Shown: positions 25,036-36,033 of the stretch, piece after piece
Numbering within the stretch: the stretch's first letter is position 1
Layout of the letters: each line of letters opens with the position of its first letter
Assembly: GCF_001294455.1 (NCBI RefSeq)
Contig: NZ_LIKT01000030.1
Span: 1 to 49,245 of the forward strand
Origin: Phaeobacter sp. 11ANDIMAR09
GTDB lineage: Bacteria; Pseudomonadota; Alphaproteobacteria; Rhodobacterales; Rhodobacteraceae
Direction: 5' to 3'
DNA length: 49,245 bases
Notes under the pieces: model-generated
Seen by the model: only the letters and a program-made list of their open reading frames with translations
What the model was told of the DNA's origin: nothing
Databases searched by the model: none
Translations under genes and position numbers: made by a program

Positions 25036-25416
25036 TCAAAGAATGGGCGGTGCGCGGCTGTGATAGTCGGCAGAGAGACGCAGGGGCTTATGAAGCGGCG
25101 CGGTTACGGGCAGTCTGAGTTGGAAGTCCCGCGCCAGCACAGTCCAGGCGACATCTCCCCGCGCAGCGGTATCAGCGATCACCCCAAAGGACTGGCACCA
25201 TTCACAGCCTTGCCCGTCAACGACAGGTTCGATCGGCTCTCCTGTCTCCGGGTCGATAGTGATCTGCTGAATTCCAAAGGGCGAACAGATCTCGATCTGC
25301 ATGGCATTGGCGGGCGAGCCGAGCATGATCCCGGACATCGCAAACTGTATGAACAGCCACGCCATTGCAGGCAGCAGTATTCCAAGTTTATGAGCCGGTG
25401 ATGGGGGCACAGTCAT
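25036..25416 (-). CDS. Small membrane/secreted cysteine protein, possibly DUF2946
   Basis: This 126-residue protein has an N-terminal hydrophobic segment (KLGILLPAMAWLFIQFAM, about residues 10-27) followed by a periplasmic part with a CEWC motif. Size, topology and position beside a metal-type transporter suggest the DUF2946 group, often found near TonB or copper/cobalt genes; its function is unknown. ATG 25416 is the first good start. A longer frame from TTG 25467 or further upstream stays open and cannot be excluded. It precedes the binding-protein gene by 81 bp and may be the first gene of that operon. Confidence 0.6.
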   Translation of the reverse strand: MTVPPSPAHKLGILLPAMAWLFIQFAMSGIMLGSPANAMQIEICSPFGIQQITIDPETGEPIEPVVDGQGCEWCQSFGVIADTAARGDVAWTVLARDFQLRLPVTAPLHKPLRLSADYHSRAPPIL

Positions 25417-25577
25417 TCCGTCAGCTGAATCCGTGCCCTTGATTGCAGGTTCCCCCAGTTTGCGCAACGGGCAAAAACAGAATGGCCGCAGCGTTTCTCG
25501 GGGATTGGGCTCCTGTCTGTTGGGGGCTGCCAGGAACCGCAGACCTAGAGGGCAATTGTGCGCATCTACTGCGAAGA

Positions 25578-26087
25578 TCAGGCCGAGGTCGTCTTGAGGG
25601 GAAGGTGCATGAAAACGCTGAGCGGGTCTTCAGAGTAGCCTTCGAAAGGAGCGCAATAGCGATAGCCGAGGCGCTCATAGAGGGCGCGAGCCGCGTCATA
25701 TCCGGGGCAAAGCGCTGATCCAGTTTCCAGAACAAGCGCATGAAAGCCCTGATTTCTGGCTTCGCTGGCGAGGTGATCCATCACCCGACGCGCAAGGCCC
25801 TGGCCGCGTGCGGCTTCGCTGACAAATACGGATTTTACTTCGGCGGTACCGTCGCTCAGGGTTTTGATTGCACCGCAGCCCAAAGGGGACTCCTGCACGG
25901 AAGTCCCCGTTTGGTAGGCTGCATAAAAGCGCACATCCTTGCGGGAGAGTTCAGCAGCGCCAAAGGTATGGTCGCTTTGCGCCACTGTTTCGGCCGCACC
26001 GTGGCTCTGGTTGCCTTCGATCAGCGGAGCGACTGAAGGGCAGGTGGGATCAGCGCGGCGGATCTCTATCTCAGGGGGTTGGCTCAA
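25578..26087 (-). CDS. GNAT-family N-acetyltransferase
   Basis: This is a 169-residue GCN5-related acetyltransferase. The acetyl-CoA loop is [18 protein letters not shown], preceded by the AEVKSVFV strand and followed by [13 protein letters not shown]. No ATG is available. I favour TTG at 26087, because it overlaps the stop of the upstream gene in a TTGA arrangement typical of coupled genes; TTG 26096 is the alternative. The substrate is unknown. It is probably co-transcribed with the NDUFS4-like gene. Confidence 0.82.
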   Translation of the reverse strand: MSQPPEIEIRRADPTCPSVAPLIEGNQSHGAAETVAQSDHTFGAAELSRKDVRFYAAYQTGTSVQESPLGCGAIKTLSDGTAEVKSVFVSEAARGQGLARRVMDHLASEARNQGFHALVLETGSALCPGYDAARALYERLGYRYCAPFEGYSEDPLSVFMHLPLKTTSA

Positions 26088-26395
26088 TGGGTCCAAGGTA
26101 CGCGGCGGTTGGTGGCGAAGTTCTCACCATAGCCACCATTGCGGATATTGGCTTTGCGGGCCTTTGGCTCGACCACTTCGGCCTCGATGCCATGATCCTG
26201 GGCATATTCCAGCGCCGCCTCTTTGGTGTCAAACCGCAGGCGCACCTGGCTTTGCGTATCAGAGGAGGAAGTCCAGCCCATCAGCGGATCAACCTCACGG
26301 GCGCTCGCCTGAGCGTAGTCCAGAACCCATTTGCGGGTCTTGGCCATTCCGGATGTCATGGCGTTTCTGGCTGGCCGGTAAATCCGCGCTCGCAT
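26084..26395 (-). CDS. NDUFS4-like 'ETC complex I subunit' protein
   Basis: This 103-residue protein starts at ATG 26395 with AGGAG upstream. [16 protein letters not shown] and KKWV-like TRKWVLDY, then [15 protein letters not shown] and [17 protein letters not shown], match the alphaproteobacterial homologue of the 18-kDa (NDUFS4) accessory subunit of mitochondrial complex I. It should bind the hydrophilic arm of NADH:quinone oxidoreductase and help assembly or stability. It lies alone, away from a nuo operon, divergent from uvrB, with a GNAT gene coupled behind it. Confidence 0.88.
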   Translation of the reverse strand: MRARIYRPARNAMTSGMAKTRKWVLDYAQASAREVDPLMGWTSSSDTQSQVRLRFDTKEAALEYAQDHGIEAEVVEPKARKANIRNGGYGENFATNRRVPWTH

Positions 26396-26539
26396 GGGGG
26401 CTCTCCTGGTGACTCGACTTCGCCCATTTATGCGCCGAATAGCCCTGTGCCACAAGGTGACAAATCCTGCGCATTCAACAGGTTTTGCAGGGCTGCAACA
26501 GGTCGACGCCCTGAATTGCGTCGAATGCCCCTTGAACAA

Positions 26540-26554
26540 GAACAAAAACAGATC
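26540..26554 (+). promoter_or_regulatory. Possible degenerate LexA box before uvrB
   Basis: GAAC-N7-GATC differs by one base from the alphaproteobacterial SOS box GAAC-N7-GAAC (GTTC-N7-GTTC on the other strand). It lies 30 bases before the uvrB start, in the 188-bp gap shared with the divergent NDUFS4-like gene. Confidence 0.3.
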
Positions 26555-26583
26555 AAAATCAGCACGACTCACAGGAGAGCCGG

Positions 26584-28805
<2,222 letters not shown>

Positions 28806-28809
<4 letters not shown>

Positions 28810-29300
28810 GCGTTGCTGTTGTGCTGGGAGCTGCTGTCTGGCCTGGGGGTCAACCCTCTCCGACCTTGCGGCGGCGTAGCCTGCATGCAGCAAAACTGTT
28901 TCGCCGGGGCAGGGTCAGCCATGTGATCTGTTGCGGTGGGCTGGGTAAACATCCCCCCAGCGAGGCAGAGGTTATGCAGAAAATTTGTCGGGAGGCCGGG
29001 GTGCCTGACAGTGCAATCCTGCTGGAGGATCAGTCAAGGACGACCCTTGAAAACCTAGCCAATATCCGCGCGCTCCTAGCGAGGCTGGACCAACCTTCTA
29101 TCGTTATCGTGACGGATGGCTACCACAAATGGCGCGCGCTGATGGTGGCGCGCCATTTTGGCTTTCAAGCCCAGGCCTCCTGCCCACTCCAAAGCGGCAC
29201 CTCAGGGCTCAAGGTGGTGAAATTCTGGCTGCGAGAGGTGCCTGCGCTGATCTACTATTGGTGGCGCCTCAGACGCCTTGGCCAAAAGTCTAGCGGGTGA
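28806..29300 (+). CDS. YdcF-family (DUF218) protein
   Basis: This is a 164-residue DUF218/YdcF-like protein starting with GTG that overlaps the uvrB stop (GTGA), so it is translationally coupled to uvr[21 protein letters not shown], the CCGGLG strand, [15 protein letters not shown] and [19 protein letters not shown] are characteristic. Family members include SanA/ElyC-like proteins linked with envelope maintenance and the SAM-binding E. coli YdcF; the activity here is unknown. It lacks the N-terminal membrane helices of ElyC. Its 3' end overlaps the convergent gene at 29290 by 11 bases. Confidence 0.85.
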
Positions 29301-29679
29301 CGGTGACACGCACATAGTCGCGGCTGCCGTTGTCATAGACTTTGACCCGCACCATGACTCCGCCTTGTACGATACCGCGTCCGGCGGATCCTTCGATGTT
29401 CCCGTGTTGCACCATACGCTCCATAATGGCGCGGTTGCTCTTATCCTTGAAAATCGGGTCCCATTCATCGCCGGGCTGTGAAATGCCAAAGCGGTGATAG
29501 TTAGCCCGATCCTGGCGCAGGATCTGCCATGGCTCGCTGAGCCGCGCGCCTTTGGAATTGTACAGATCATCGCGCCCGATAAAGGCCACGTAGTCGGCCA
29601 GCAACTCATCGGCTACAGCCACGGGGGTGGAAAGGGCCAGCGCCGTAAGGGCTCCAACCAGCGTTTTTGCCAGGTTCAT
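29290..29679 (-). CDS. Secreted hypothetical protein
   Basis: This 129-residue protein has a clear Sec signal peptide (MNLAKTLVGALTALALSTPV, cleavage near AVA-DE). The mature domain of about 105 residues has no cysteine and no motif I recognise. ATG 29679 is preceded by an excellent AGGAGG. The real signal peptide and ribosome-binding site support a genuine gene even though it converges with and overlaps the ydcF-like gene by 11 bases. Confidence 0.75.
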   Translation of the reverse strand: MNLAKTLVGALTALALSTPVAVADELLADYVAFIGRDDLYNSKGARLSEPWQILRQDRANYHRFGISQPGDEWDPIFKDKSNRAIMERMVQHGNIEGSAGRGIVQGGVMVRVKVYDNGSRDYVRVTVTR

Positions 29680-29785
29680 CTAAAAATCCTCCTGAAAAAT
29701 ATGGGGTGATTTTTGAGGAATCTCAGGGTGAGAACAAGCGGAACTTGATGCCAAAGGGTGCGACACGCGCGCCTGCCCTTCAAAG

Positions 29786-29816
29786 GCTGGGCGGAAAACA
29801 GGTTCCAGCGCCCAGC
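29786..29816 (-). terminator. Hairpin downstream of the SDR gene
   Basis: GCTGGGCG (29786-29793) and CGCCCAGC (29809-29816) form an 8-bp stem with a 15-base loop, lying 41 bases beyond the SDR stop on the minus strand and followed there by CTTTG. Weak terminator. Confidence 0.4.
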
Positions 29817-29856
29817 TTGTTGATGGATCCAATCTCTGCAGCGGTTGCCTGAGACA

Positions 29857-30561
29857 TCAGACCGCGCGGGTCAATCCGCCATCTACCCGCAGGTTTTGGG
29901 CGGTCATATAGCCGCCCTGCTCCGAGGCCAGCCAGGAGATCAACGAGGAGACCTCTTCGGTGCGGCCATAGCGGCCCATAGGTATGCGCGACTTGCGGTC
30001 TGCAGTCTCGGGTAGGCTGTCGATAAAACCAGGCAGGATGTTGTTCATGCGCAGGTTCTCGGGCCCGTATTTGTCAGCAAACAGTTTGGTGAAGCCGGCC
30101 AGCCCGGCGCGGAAGATCGCAGAGGTCGGGAACAGGGGGTCGGGCTCAAAGGCGGCAAAGGTGGAGATGTTGAGGATCGTGCCACCCCTCTGAGCCTGCA
30201 TGATCGGCGTCACCAGGCGGGTCGGGCGTATCACATTCATCAGGTAGACCTCCATGCCCATGTGCCAGTCTTCGTCCGAGATCTCCAGAACCGGACCTTT
30301 GGGGCCGTGACCGGCGGAATTCACCAAAACATCGACGCGCCCCCAGCGGGACATAGCGCCATCAACGAGCTCCTGTAGGGGCGCAGGCGCGAGGTTGGAA
30401 CCAGTGACGCCAAAGCCGCCCAGTTCTTCGCCCAGAGCTTTGCCCTTGCCCGACGAGGACAAAATACCTACCCGAAAGCCATCCGCCGCAAGGCGGCGGG
30501 CAGCATCGGCACCCATTCCGCTGCCACCGGCGGTAACGAGGGCTACTTTTTCTACTGACAT
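29857..30561 (-). CDS. Short-chain dehydrogenase/reductase
   Basis: This is a 234-residue SDR. ATG 30561 follows TTGGAG; an upstream in-frame ATG at 30573 is less well placed. The cofactor motif TAGGSGMGADAARRL differs from the common TGxxxGxG by alanine in the second position. VNSAGHG replaces the usual NNAG. In the catalytic region ISTFAAF is followed by FPTSAIFRAGLAGF, where the usual tyrosine of YxxxK is not evident, so it may be atypical or catalytically altered. It diverges from a LysR gene across 97 bp, a common regulator-target pairing. Confidence 0.82.
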   Translation of the reverse strand: MSVEKVALVTAGGSGMGADAARRLAADGFRVGILSSSGKGKALGEELGGFGVTGSNLAPAPLQELVDGAMSRWGRVDVLVNSAGHGPKGPVLEISDEDWHMGMEVYLMNVIRPTRLVTPIMQAQRGGTILNISTFAAFEPDPLFPTSAIFRAGLAGFTKLFADKYGPENLRMNNILPGFIDSLPETADRKSRIPMGRYGRTEEVSSLISWLASEQGGYMTAQNLRVDGGLTRAV

Positions 30562-30658
30562 TGCGATCTCCAATTTTGATTATGCTTAGTCTATTCGCTT
30601 CTGTTTTGGGTTCCGATTCAGAATTGATCTTTCATAACAGTAGAAATACTACTGCCAT

Positions 30659-31549
30659 ATGGATCCACTTCCCCCGCTGAATGCGCTGCGCGCTTTTGAA
30701 GTTGCCGGGCGCTATTTGAATTTCCGTCTGGCCGCTCAGGAGATGGGGCTGACACAGGGCGCCGTGGCGCAACAGGTGCGCTTGCTGGAGGCGCATTTGG
30801 GTCTTCCGCTGTTTGAACGCCATTCCAAGGGGCTTGCCTTTACCTCTGCAGGGCGCGGCTACCATGCGGCAGTCACCGCGAGCTTTGATGGATTGCGATC
30901 GGCCACGAGGGTGCTGAGGCCGGAACCCGACAAGGTGCTGGTCAGCGTTACTCCGGCCTTTGCGGCCAAGTGGCTGATCCCCAACCTGCCTGCCTTTGCC
31001 GAGATCCACCCGGGGATTGATCTGCGGATCATGGCTACAGAAAAACTGTCAAGCTTTCACAGTGAGGGGATCAACCTGGCGATCCGGCAGGGGGCCCCAC
31101 CCTTTGGAGCCGCTCTGGAGGCCGTCTGCCTGTTTCGGCAAGAGGTGATTGCTGTTGCCTCGCCGCATTTGCTGGGAGCTGAGGCCCTGCCGCTCTCGGC
31201 GCGGGCCTTGGCAAAGCTTCCAAAACTTCACGATGGTCATGATCTTTGGCCACAGTTCCTGGCGGAGCTTGGCGTTAAAGACCAAAGCGATCGGGGGCTG
31301 CGGCTTAACCAGGTTGCGCTGGCCATTGATGCGGCCATTTCAGGTCAGGGCGTCGCATTGGTGCCCCGTTTTCTGGTCGCCCGCGATCTTGCCGCAGGCA
31401 CCCTGTTGCAGGTCTCTGCGGGGGCGTGGGAGGGGGACAAGAGGTTCTATTTGCTGGCAGAGCCGCACAAGAAGCGCAGCAAAGCCACGGAACAGGTCCG
31501 GCAATGGCTGGTCGATATGTCGGACCAGCCAGACAGCGGCCATGGATAG
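30659..31549 (+). CDS. LysR-family regulator (GcvA-like)
   Basis: This 296-residue LysR protein is of the GcvA/AmpR type, recognised by MDPLPPLNALRAFEVAGRYL, then FRLAAQEMGLTQGAVAQQVR and LFERHSKGLAFTSAGRGY in the winged helix. It is divergently arranged with the SDR gene, which is its likely target. The intergenic 30562-30658 segment is AT-rich, but I did not find a clear perfect operator. Confidence 0.9.
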   Translation: MDPLPPLNALRAFEVAGRYLNFRLAAQEMGLTQGAVAQQVRLLEAHLGLPLFERHSKGLAFTSAGRGYHAAVTASFDGLRSATRVLRPEPDKVLVSVTPAFAAKWLIPNLPAFAEIHPGIDLRIMATEKLSSFHSEGINLAIRQGAPPFGAALEAVCLFRQEVIAVASPHLLGAEALPLSARALAKLPKLHDGHDLWPQFLAELGVKDQSDRGLRLNQVALAIDAAISGQGVALVPRFLVARDLAAGTLLQVSAGAWEGDKRFYLLAEPHKKRSKATEQVRQWLVDMSDQPDSGHG

Positions 31550-31598
31550 GCGCGCCAAACCGTAGCAGCGCGCCGCAAAGGCTTGAAGGCGGCGGAGA

Positions 31599-32258
31599 TC
31601 AGGCCTGACGCATCTTGGCCAGCTGCCCTAGAATGCTGGTGAAATTCTCAATCCCCTGGGCACCGCTGACCAGGTGTTTTTGGTCAAAGATCACTGCTGG
31701 CACTCCCTGAATGCCCTGGCTCCGCCAGAAGTTCTGTACCTCGCGCACGGCCTCCGCAAAGCGCTGATCCGACAGCACAGCGAGGGCTTCGCCGCGATCC
31801 AGTCCAATCTCAGCGGCGATATTGGCCAGTTCCGCAGTATTCGACAGATCACGGTGGTGGGTGAAATGCGCCGTGAACAGCGCTTGTTTCAGATCATGCT
31901 TGCGGTCTTGGGTCTCGGCCCAGTGCAGCAGCTGGTGCGCATCAAAGGTGTTGTGCATCCGCATGTCAGGGGTGAATCGGAAGTCAATCTCCAGATCCTT
32001 GCCCAGCTTGGTCATCTGCGCGCGGTTCTGCTCAGATTGCTCTGGGGTGACGCCATATTTCTCTACCAGATGTTCCCGCAGGTTCTGCCCTTCGGCAGGC
32101 ATATTAGGGTTCAGCTCAAAAGGATGCCAGTGCAGCTCATACTCTGTGTCGGTGGCCTCCAGGGCAGAGGCAAGCTGACGGTAGCCGATGATACACCAGG
32201 GACACATCACGTCCGAAACCACATCAATGCGCAGGGGGGCAGGGGCCTGGGTGCTCAT
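31599..32258 (-). CDS. DsbA-family oxidoreductase (FrnE-like)
   Basis: This is a 219-residue thioredoxin-fold protein with a DsbA helical insertion. The CPWC redox pair is near residues 19-22 (VSDVMCPWCIIGYRQ), and the C-terminal GVPAVIFD carries the cis-proline. There is no signal peptide, so it is cytosolic like FrnE rather than a periplasmic Dsb protein. Proposed roles for FrnE-like proteins include oxidative-stress tolerance and isomerase-type reactions. It converges with the LysR gene ending at 31549. Confidence 0.9.
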   Translation of the reverse strand: MSTQAPAPLRIDVVSDVMCPWCIIGYRQLASALEATDTEYELHWHPFELNPNMPAEGQNLREHLVEKYGVTPEQSEQNRAQMTKLGKDLEIDFRFTPDMRMHNTFDAHQLLHWAETQDRKHDLKQALFTAHFTHHRDLSNTAELANIAAEIGLDRGEALAVLSDQRFAEAVREVQNFWRSQGIQGVPAVIFDQKHLVSGAQGIENFTSILGQLAKMRQA

Positions 32259-32451
32259 GCAGAGAGATCCTTTATCATGGGCTCGCCGGGACAGCTCCGG
32301 GAACCGCTATTTCATATGCCATCTGAGGTCCGAGGAAGACTGCAGCGGGTTGGACGGGGACAAGATAAGGGCAGGGCAAGGCAGTTTCCATAGGGGCGCC
32401 GCCGGGTCACTTTAAGGTGAAGTCCATTTTGCGACGACATCAAGCACAAAG

Positions 32452-32485
32452 CCAAACCGCGCCAGCCGGGGCCAGCGCGGTTTGG
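32452..32485 (-). terminator. Hairpin after the chemoreceptor gene
   Basis: CCAAACCGCGC (32452-32462) and GCGCGGTTTGG (32475-32485) form a perfect 11-bp stem with an inner GC-rich loop, 23 bases beyond the stop on the minus strand and followed there by CTTTGTGCTT. Confidence 0.65.
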
Positions 32486-32508
32486 TCGTCTTGTTGGTGC
32501 GGTTCGGG

Positions 32509-34356
32509 TTAGAAGTCGTCCCAGCCTGCTGCTTTTGGCAGGGTCGATGGGACGGACTCCTCGGCAAAGAAATCATCTTCGGGTTCGAGGAACTCGCTAT
32601 GAGCCGTTGGGGCGGGTGCTGGCGTCGGGCTCGCGCTGGCAGCGCGTGTCGGCAGCTCCTCACCGGTCTTGAAGACCGCGACCTGATTGGCCAATTCACC
32701 CGCATCATTGCGCAGAACCTGGCTGGCGGCAGTGCTTTCCTCGACCATGGCTGCATTGTGCTGGGTCACATGATCCAGCTGCGACACGCCAGTATTGATC
32801 TCAAGCAGGGTGGTGGATTGTTCGCTGGCACCCTGAGCAATCTCGGCCACATGGTTGGAGATGTTGCCAACACGGCCGATGATGTTTTCCAACTCAGTGC
32901 CGGCCTTGCCGACCAGATCCACACCCTTGGCCACATGTTGCGAACTCTCGGAGATCAGCTGTTTGATCTCCTGCGCCGCATCCGAAGAGCGCTGGGCCAG
33001 AGCCCGGACTTCGGAGGCGACAACCGCAAAGCCTCGCCCTGCCTCGCCTGCTCGGGCAGCCTCTACCCCAGCGTTGAGCGCCAGAAGGTTGGTCTGGAAG
33101 GAGATGTCATCAATCACGCTGATGATCTGCGAGATCTGGTTCGAGGAGGTCTCGATCTCGGACATGGCGTTGACCGCATCGGTGACAACCTGGCCACTTT
33201 GCTTGGCGCCGCTCTGGGCCTGTTCCACGATGACTTCCACCTGCTTGGCACCTTCGGCTGCGGATTTCACGCTCACGGTAAGCTGCTCCATTGCGGCCGC
33301 AGTTTCTTCCAGTGTCGCCGCCTGGCTTTCGGTGCGCTGCGACAGGTCGCTGGAGGATTGGCTGATTTCCTCGGCGTTTTCACGGATCCGGGTGGTGCTG
33401 TCGACGACCGAATTCATGATCCCAACCAAAGTGGATAGGGTGGAATTATAGTTGGTGCGCAGGCTTTCGTATTCGCCCTTGAAGGGGGTGCTGATGCTCT
33501 GTGTCAGATCACCTTCGGACAGGCTCTTCAGAGCGCCATTCAACCGGTCGACAACCAGTTTCTGGGCCTCTTGCGCAGCCTGACGTTCCTCTTCAACGGC
33601 CTGTGCTGCTGTCAGCTGCTCTTTCAGGTGCTCGACATTGCGGGCAATGCCGCCCATTTCGTCCCGGCGATCCAGATAGGGAACAGCTTGGCCATAGTCA
33701 CCATCCGCAATCACATTGATGGAGTCGCCAACGGCTTTGAGAGGGCGCGACATGATTCTGCGCAGAGCCAAAGCCGACAGCAGGCACATTATGACAAAGG
33801 CAGCGCCTGCAATGACATGGGTGATCATCTCGTCCTTGGCGCCTTCGGCCAGGGCAATTTCCGGCGACCAGATCATTGCGATGGATCCGACGACAAGGTC
33901 ACCACTTGCACCGGCCAGGGCAGGGGCGGCAACAAAAAAGCCATCCGCACTGGTTTCCAGCTCCCCTGACTCGGCAGAGGCCGTGCCCAACAATGCCAAA
34001 ACGTCATGATCTGCGGCTGGGGCTTCACCTGCGGTGGCAACCACCTTGCCTTTGGAATTTACGGCGATGCCATAGAGCGCGCGACCATCTGACAGTTCGA
34101 GGATCTTGTTAATGTCCGTTGCCAGGCGATCCGCATCGCCAAAGCGAATGGATCCACCACTGCGTGCTGCGACGGTAATGGTGACGCCGTTGCCCAGGGT
34201 TTGAACGCCTTTTCCAACGGCCGCCTTATAGGAGAGATCGCTTCTCACTGTTAGAACACTGGCAACAACCAGAGTGGTTGCAGCAATGAGCAGGCAGCAC
34301 TTCATGAAGACTGACATGCCTTTGAATTTGAGGATCGAGGGTATGCGAGCTTTCAT
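32509..34356 (-). CDS. Methyl-accepting chemotaxis protein
   Basis: This is a 615-residue transmembrane chemoreceptor. A first membrane segment (about residues 18-36), a periplasmic sensor of roughly 150 residues and a second segment (about 193-213) are followed by a HAMP domain (RRIMSRPLKAVGDSINVIAD). The cytoplasmic signalling coiled-coil has its hairpin tip at EAARAGEAGRGFAVVASEVR, which contacts CheA/CheW. A flexible Ala/Pro-rich linker leads to a terminal GWDDF, which resembles the xWxxF pentapeptide that tethers CheR/CheB in enteric receptors. The attractant is unknown. No other chemotaxis genes are nearby, so it is an orphan receptor in this window. Confidence 0.93.
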   Translation of the reverse strand: MKARIPSILKFKGMSVFMKCCLLIAATTLVVASVLTVRSDLSYKAAVGKGVQTLGNGVTITVAARSGGSIRFGDADRLATDINKILELSDGRALYGIAVNSKGKVVATAGEAPAADHDVLALLGTASAESGELETSADGFFVAAPALAGASGDLVVGSIAMIWSPEIALAEGAKDEMITHVIAGAAFVIMCLLSALALRRIMSRPLKAVGDSINVIADGDYGQAVPYLDRRDEMGGIARNVEHLKEQLTAAQAVEEERQAAQEAQKLVVDRLNGALKSLSEGDLTQSISTPFKGEYESLRTNYNSTLSTLVGIMNSVVDSTTRIRENAEEISQSSSDLSQRTESQAATLEETAAAMEQLTVSVKSAAEGAKQVEVIVEQAQSGAKQSGQVVTDAVNAMSEIETSSNQISQIISVIDDISFQTNLLALNAGVEAARAGEAGRGFAVVASEVRALAQRSSDAAQEIKQLISESSQHVAKGVDLVGKAGTELENIIGRVGNISNHVAEIAQGASEQSTTLLEINTGVSQLDHVTQHNAAMVEESTAASQVLRNDAGELANQVAVFKTGEELPTRAASASPTPAPAPTAHSEFLEPEDDFFAEESVPSTLPKAAGWDDF

Positions 34357-35036
34357 CTTTGTACTTTCTTCATTTGGAGCACAGGGCTACTTGCAAGAGC
34401 GGCTTTACGTTCGGGTTCTGTTGCCATCGCCAATTGGCCATGACCGATTGAAAAAACGACCCAGAAACACGCGCGATATTGGGCTTGATGCGCAATTGAA
34501 GACGTTTGGATCTACTCGTCAAAAACAGGTCCCAAAGACTATAGATAGAAGTTTTACCGAGATCTTAACTGGCCAGGGGCATGGACATCTCCCAGGAGCA
34601 GGAAGGGGTGATTAGCTGTTGGCATGTCGCATTTTGACAGCCTCAGTTCCAACTGCATCCGCTTTGGAATTTTCTTTCAAGCGTTTGATTATTTTTCTTT
34701 TTTTCACATTGTTCTGGAGTTTCCCTTGGCCTGCCTCTTTCGCCTTTAGTGCGTTTTTCGAACGGAAATATGGACATTTGTTCATAGTTTTTACGGCGTT
34801 TTCTTCATGGAGTAACCGGTAAGAGATCGCCACGCACACTCTGGGGTTGTGTTTTGTCAGCATTGCGCGCGAGGCCAGGACAGAATCACTCAAAAGAATC
34901 GCGGCGCTCTTCGGCCACTGTGGATTGCTTTTACAATGGTGTGACCGGCAATGCGCTGGCCTGGGGGCTCCGACCTGACCTCCTTTGTTGCAAGCTTTGA
35001 TTGCACCTCATGCGGTCTCGCCCCTATTGTCGCCGG
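34357..35036. other. 680-bp gap without a supported gene
   Basis: This lies between the divergent chemoreceptor and LysR genes. It is noticeably AT-rich in the middle (about 34660-34810, with T-runs such as atttttctttttttc). Short overlapping frames exist on both strands (34612-34893 minus and 34619-34822 plus), but they have no recognisable domain or convincing ribosome-binding site. It must hold the chemoreceptor promoter; I cannot locate it with confidence. Confidence 0.5.
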
Positions 35037-35936
35037 ATGATAGAACTCAGAGATCTCCAATTGCTGACAGCCCTGGCTCGGCATCAGCACTTTGCAAAGG
35101 CTGCCAAGGATTGCGGTATGTCACAGCCTGCCTTCTCCATGCGCATTCGAAACCTAGAGGAAAAGCTGGGCGTTTCCATCGTGCGGCGGGGCAATCGGTT
35201 TCAGGGTTTGACTGGCGAGGGCGAGATGATCGTGCGCCGTGCCCGCGGGATTCTGGATGATGCCAAGGCATTGGATCAGGAAATTGCCGCGTCCCGAGGA
35301 GAGGTCACGGGAAGGCTGATGCTGGGGGTGGTGCCTACGGCCACAGCCTTTGCAGCGCAGGTGGTCAATCGCCTGCACGAGGTGCACCCGCGGGTTCTGG
35401 TGCATATTGATGTCACCACTTCGATGGCCATTCAGCAGCGTATCCTCGACGGCACAATCGACGTTGGCGTCACCTATAGCGACAGCGTCCCACCTGGATT
35501 GGTGACGATTACGGACCTCTATGAGGAAAGCTATGTGCTGCTTGCCCCCGAGGCCATGCTGGACCAGCAAGATGAAAGCATCACTTGGCAGGCCGCGGCG
35601 GATCTGCCGCTCAGCCTGCTGGAACCGGGAATGCAGAACCGCCGCATTCTGGATCGGATTTTTGCCAGCCTCGAGCTCAAACCCGAGGTGATGTCAGAAT
35701 CCAGCGGCTTTATGTCTGCGATCATCATGGCGCGTGAAGGGGCAGTTGCCACCATTCTGCCGCGCGCTCTGGCTGATGCGCTGGGCCCGGTGGATGGCAC
35801 CCGAGCTCTGGCTTTGAAGAGCGTAGAAGAATCAACTGCGCAGTCTCGCCCGATTTGTCTGGCCAGCCTGCAGCGGACTCCGGAATTGACCACGGTTGCT
35901 TCTTTGCGTCGCGTGGTTGCCGCCTTTGTGCGATAA
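35037..35936 (+). CDS. LysR-family regulator next to formate dehydrogenase genes
   Basis: This 299-residue LysR protein starts at ATG 35037 (MIELRDLQLLTALARHQHFA). The winged helix includes SQPAFSMRIRNLEEKLGVSI, and a standard effector domain follows. It lies 97 bp upstream of and parallel to the formate dehydrogenase genes, an arrangement known for fds loci of Rhodobacteraceae relatives, so it probably regulates them. The gap contains inverted TTTTCGTTATTGCGCA-like sequence, but no operator could be defined. Confidence 0.9.
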   Translation: MIELRDLQLLTALARHQHFAKAAKDCGMSQPAFSMRIRNLEEKLGVSIVRRGNRFQGLTGEGEMIVRRARGILDDAKALDQEIAASRGEVTGRLMLGVVPTATAFAAQVVNRLHEVHPRVLVHIDVTTSMAIQQRILDGTIDVGVTYSDSVPPGLVTITDLYEESYVLLAPEAMLDQQDESITWQAAADLPLSLLEPGMQNRRILDRIFASLELKPEVMSESSGFMSAIIMAREGAVATILPRALADALGPVDGTRALALKSVEESTAQSRPICLASLQRTPELTTVASLRRVVAAFVR

Positions 35937-36033
35937 GTTTTCGTTATTGCGCATTCCGCACATTGGATTTGACGATATGATTTCCTGATGGCATTGCGCC
36001 GTAAAACGCACAGGCGAATTTTTGGAGGTCAGC

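Noticed and set aside
25417-25577. Possible cobalamin riboswitch upstream of the importer operon
   Set aside because: GGCAGCCCCCAACAG on the minus strand recalls the GCTGCCCCCGCAACTG core, but the other conserved boxes and their order are missing.
34612-34893. Possible small basic protein on the minus strand (and a hydrophobic one at 34619-34822 on the plus strand)
   Set aside because: The two frames overlap in an AT-rich gap. Neither has a clear ribosome-binding site or motif, and at most one could be real.
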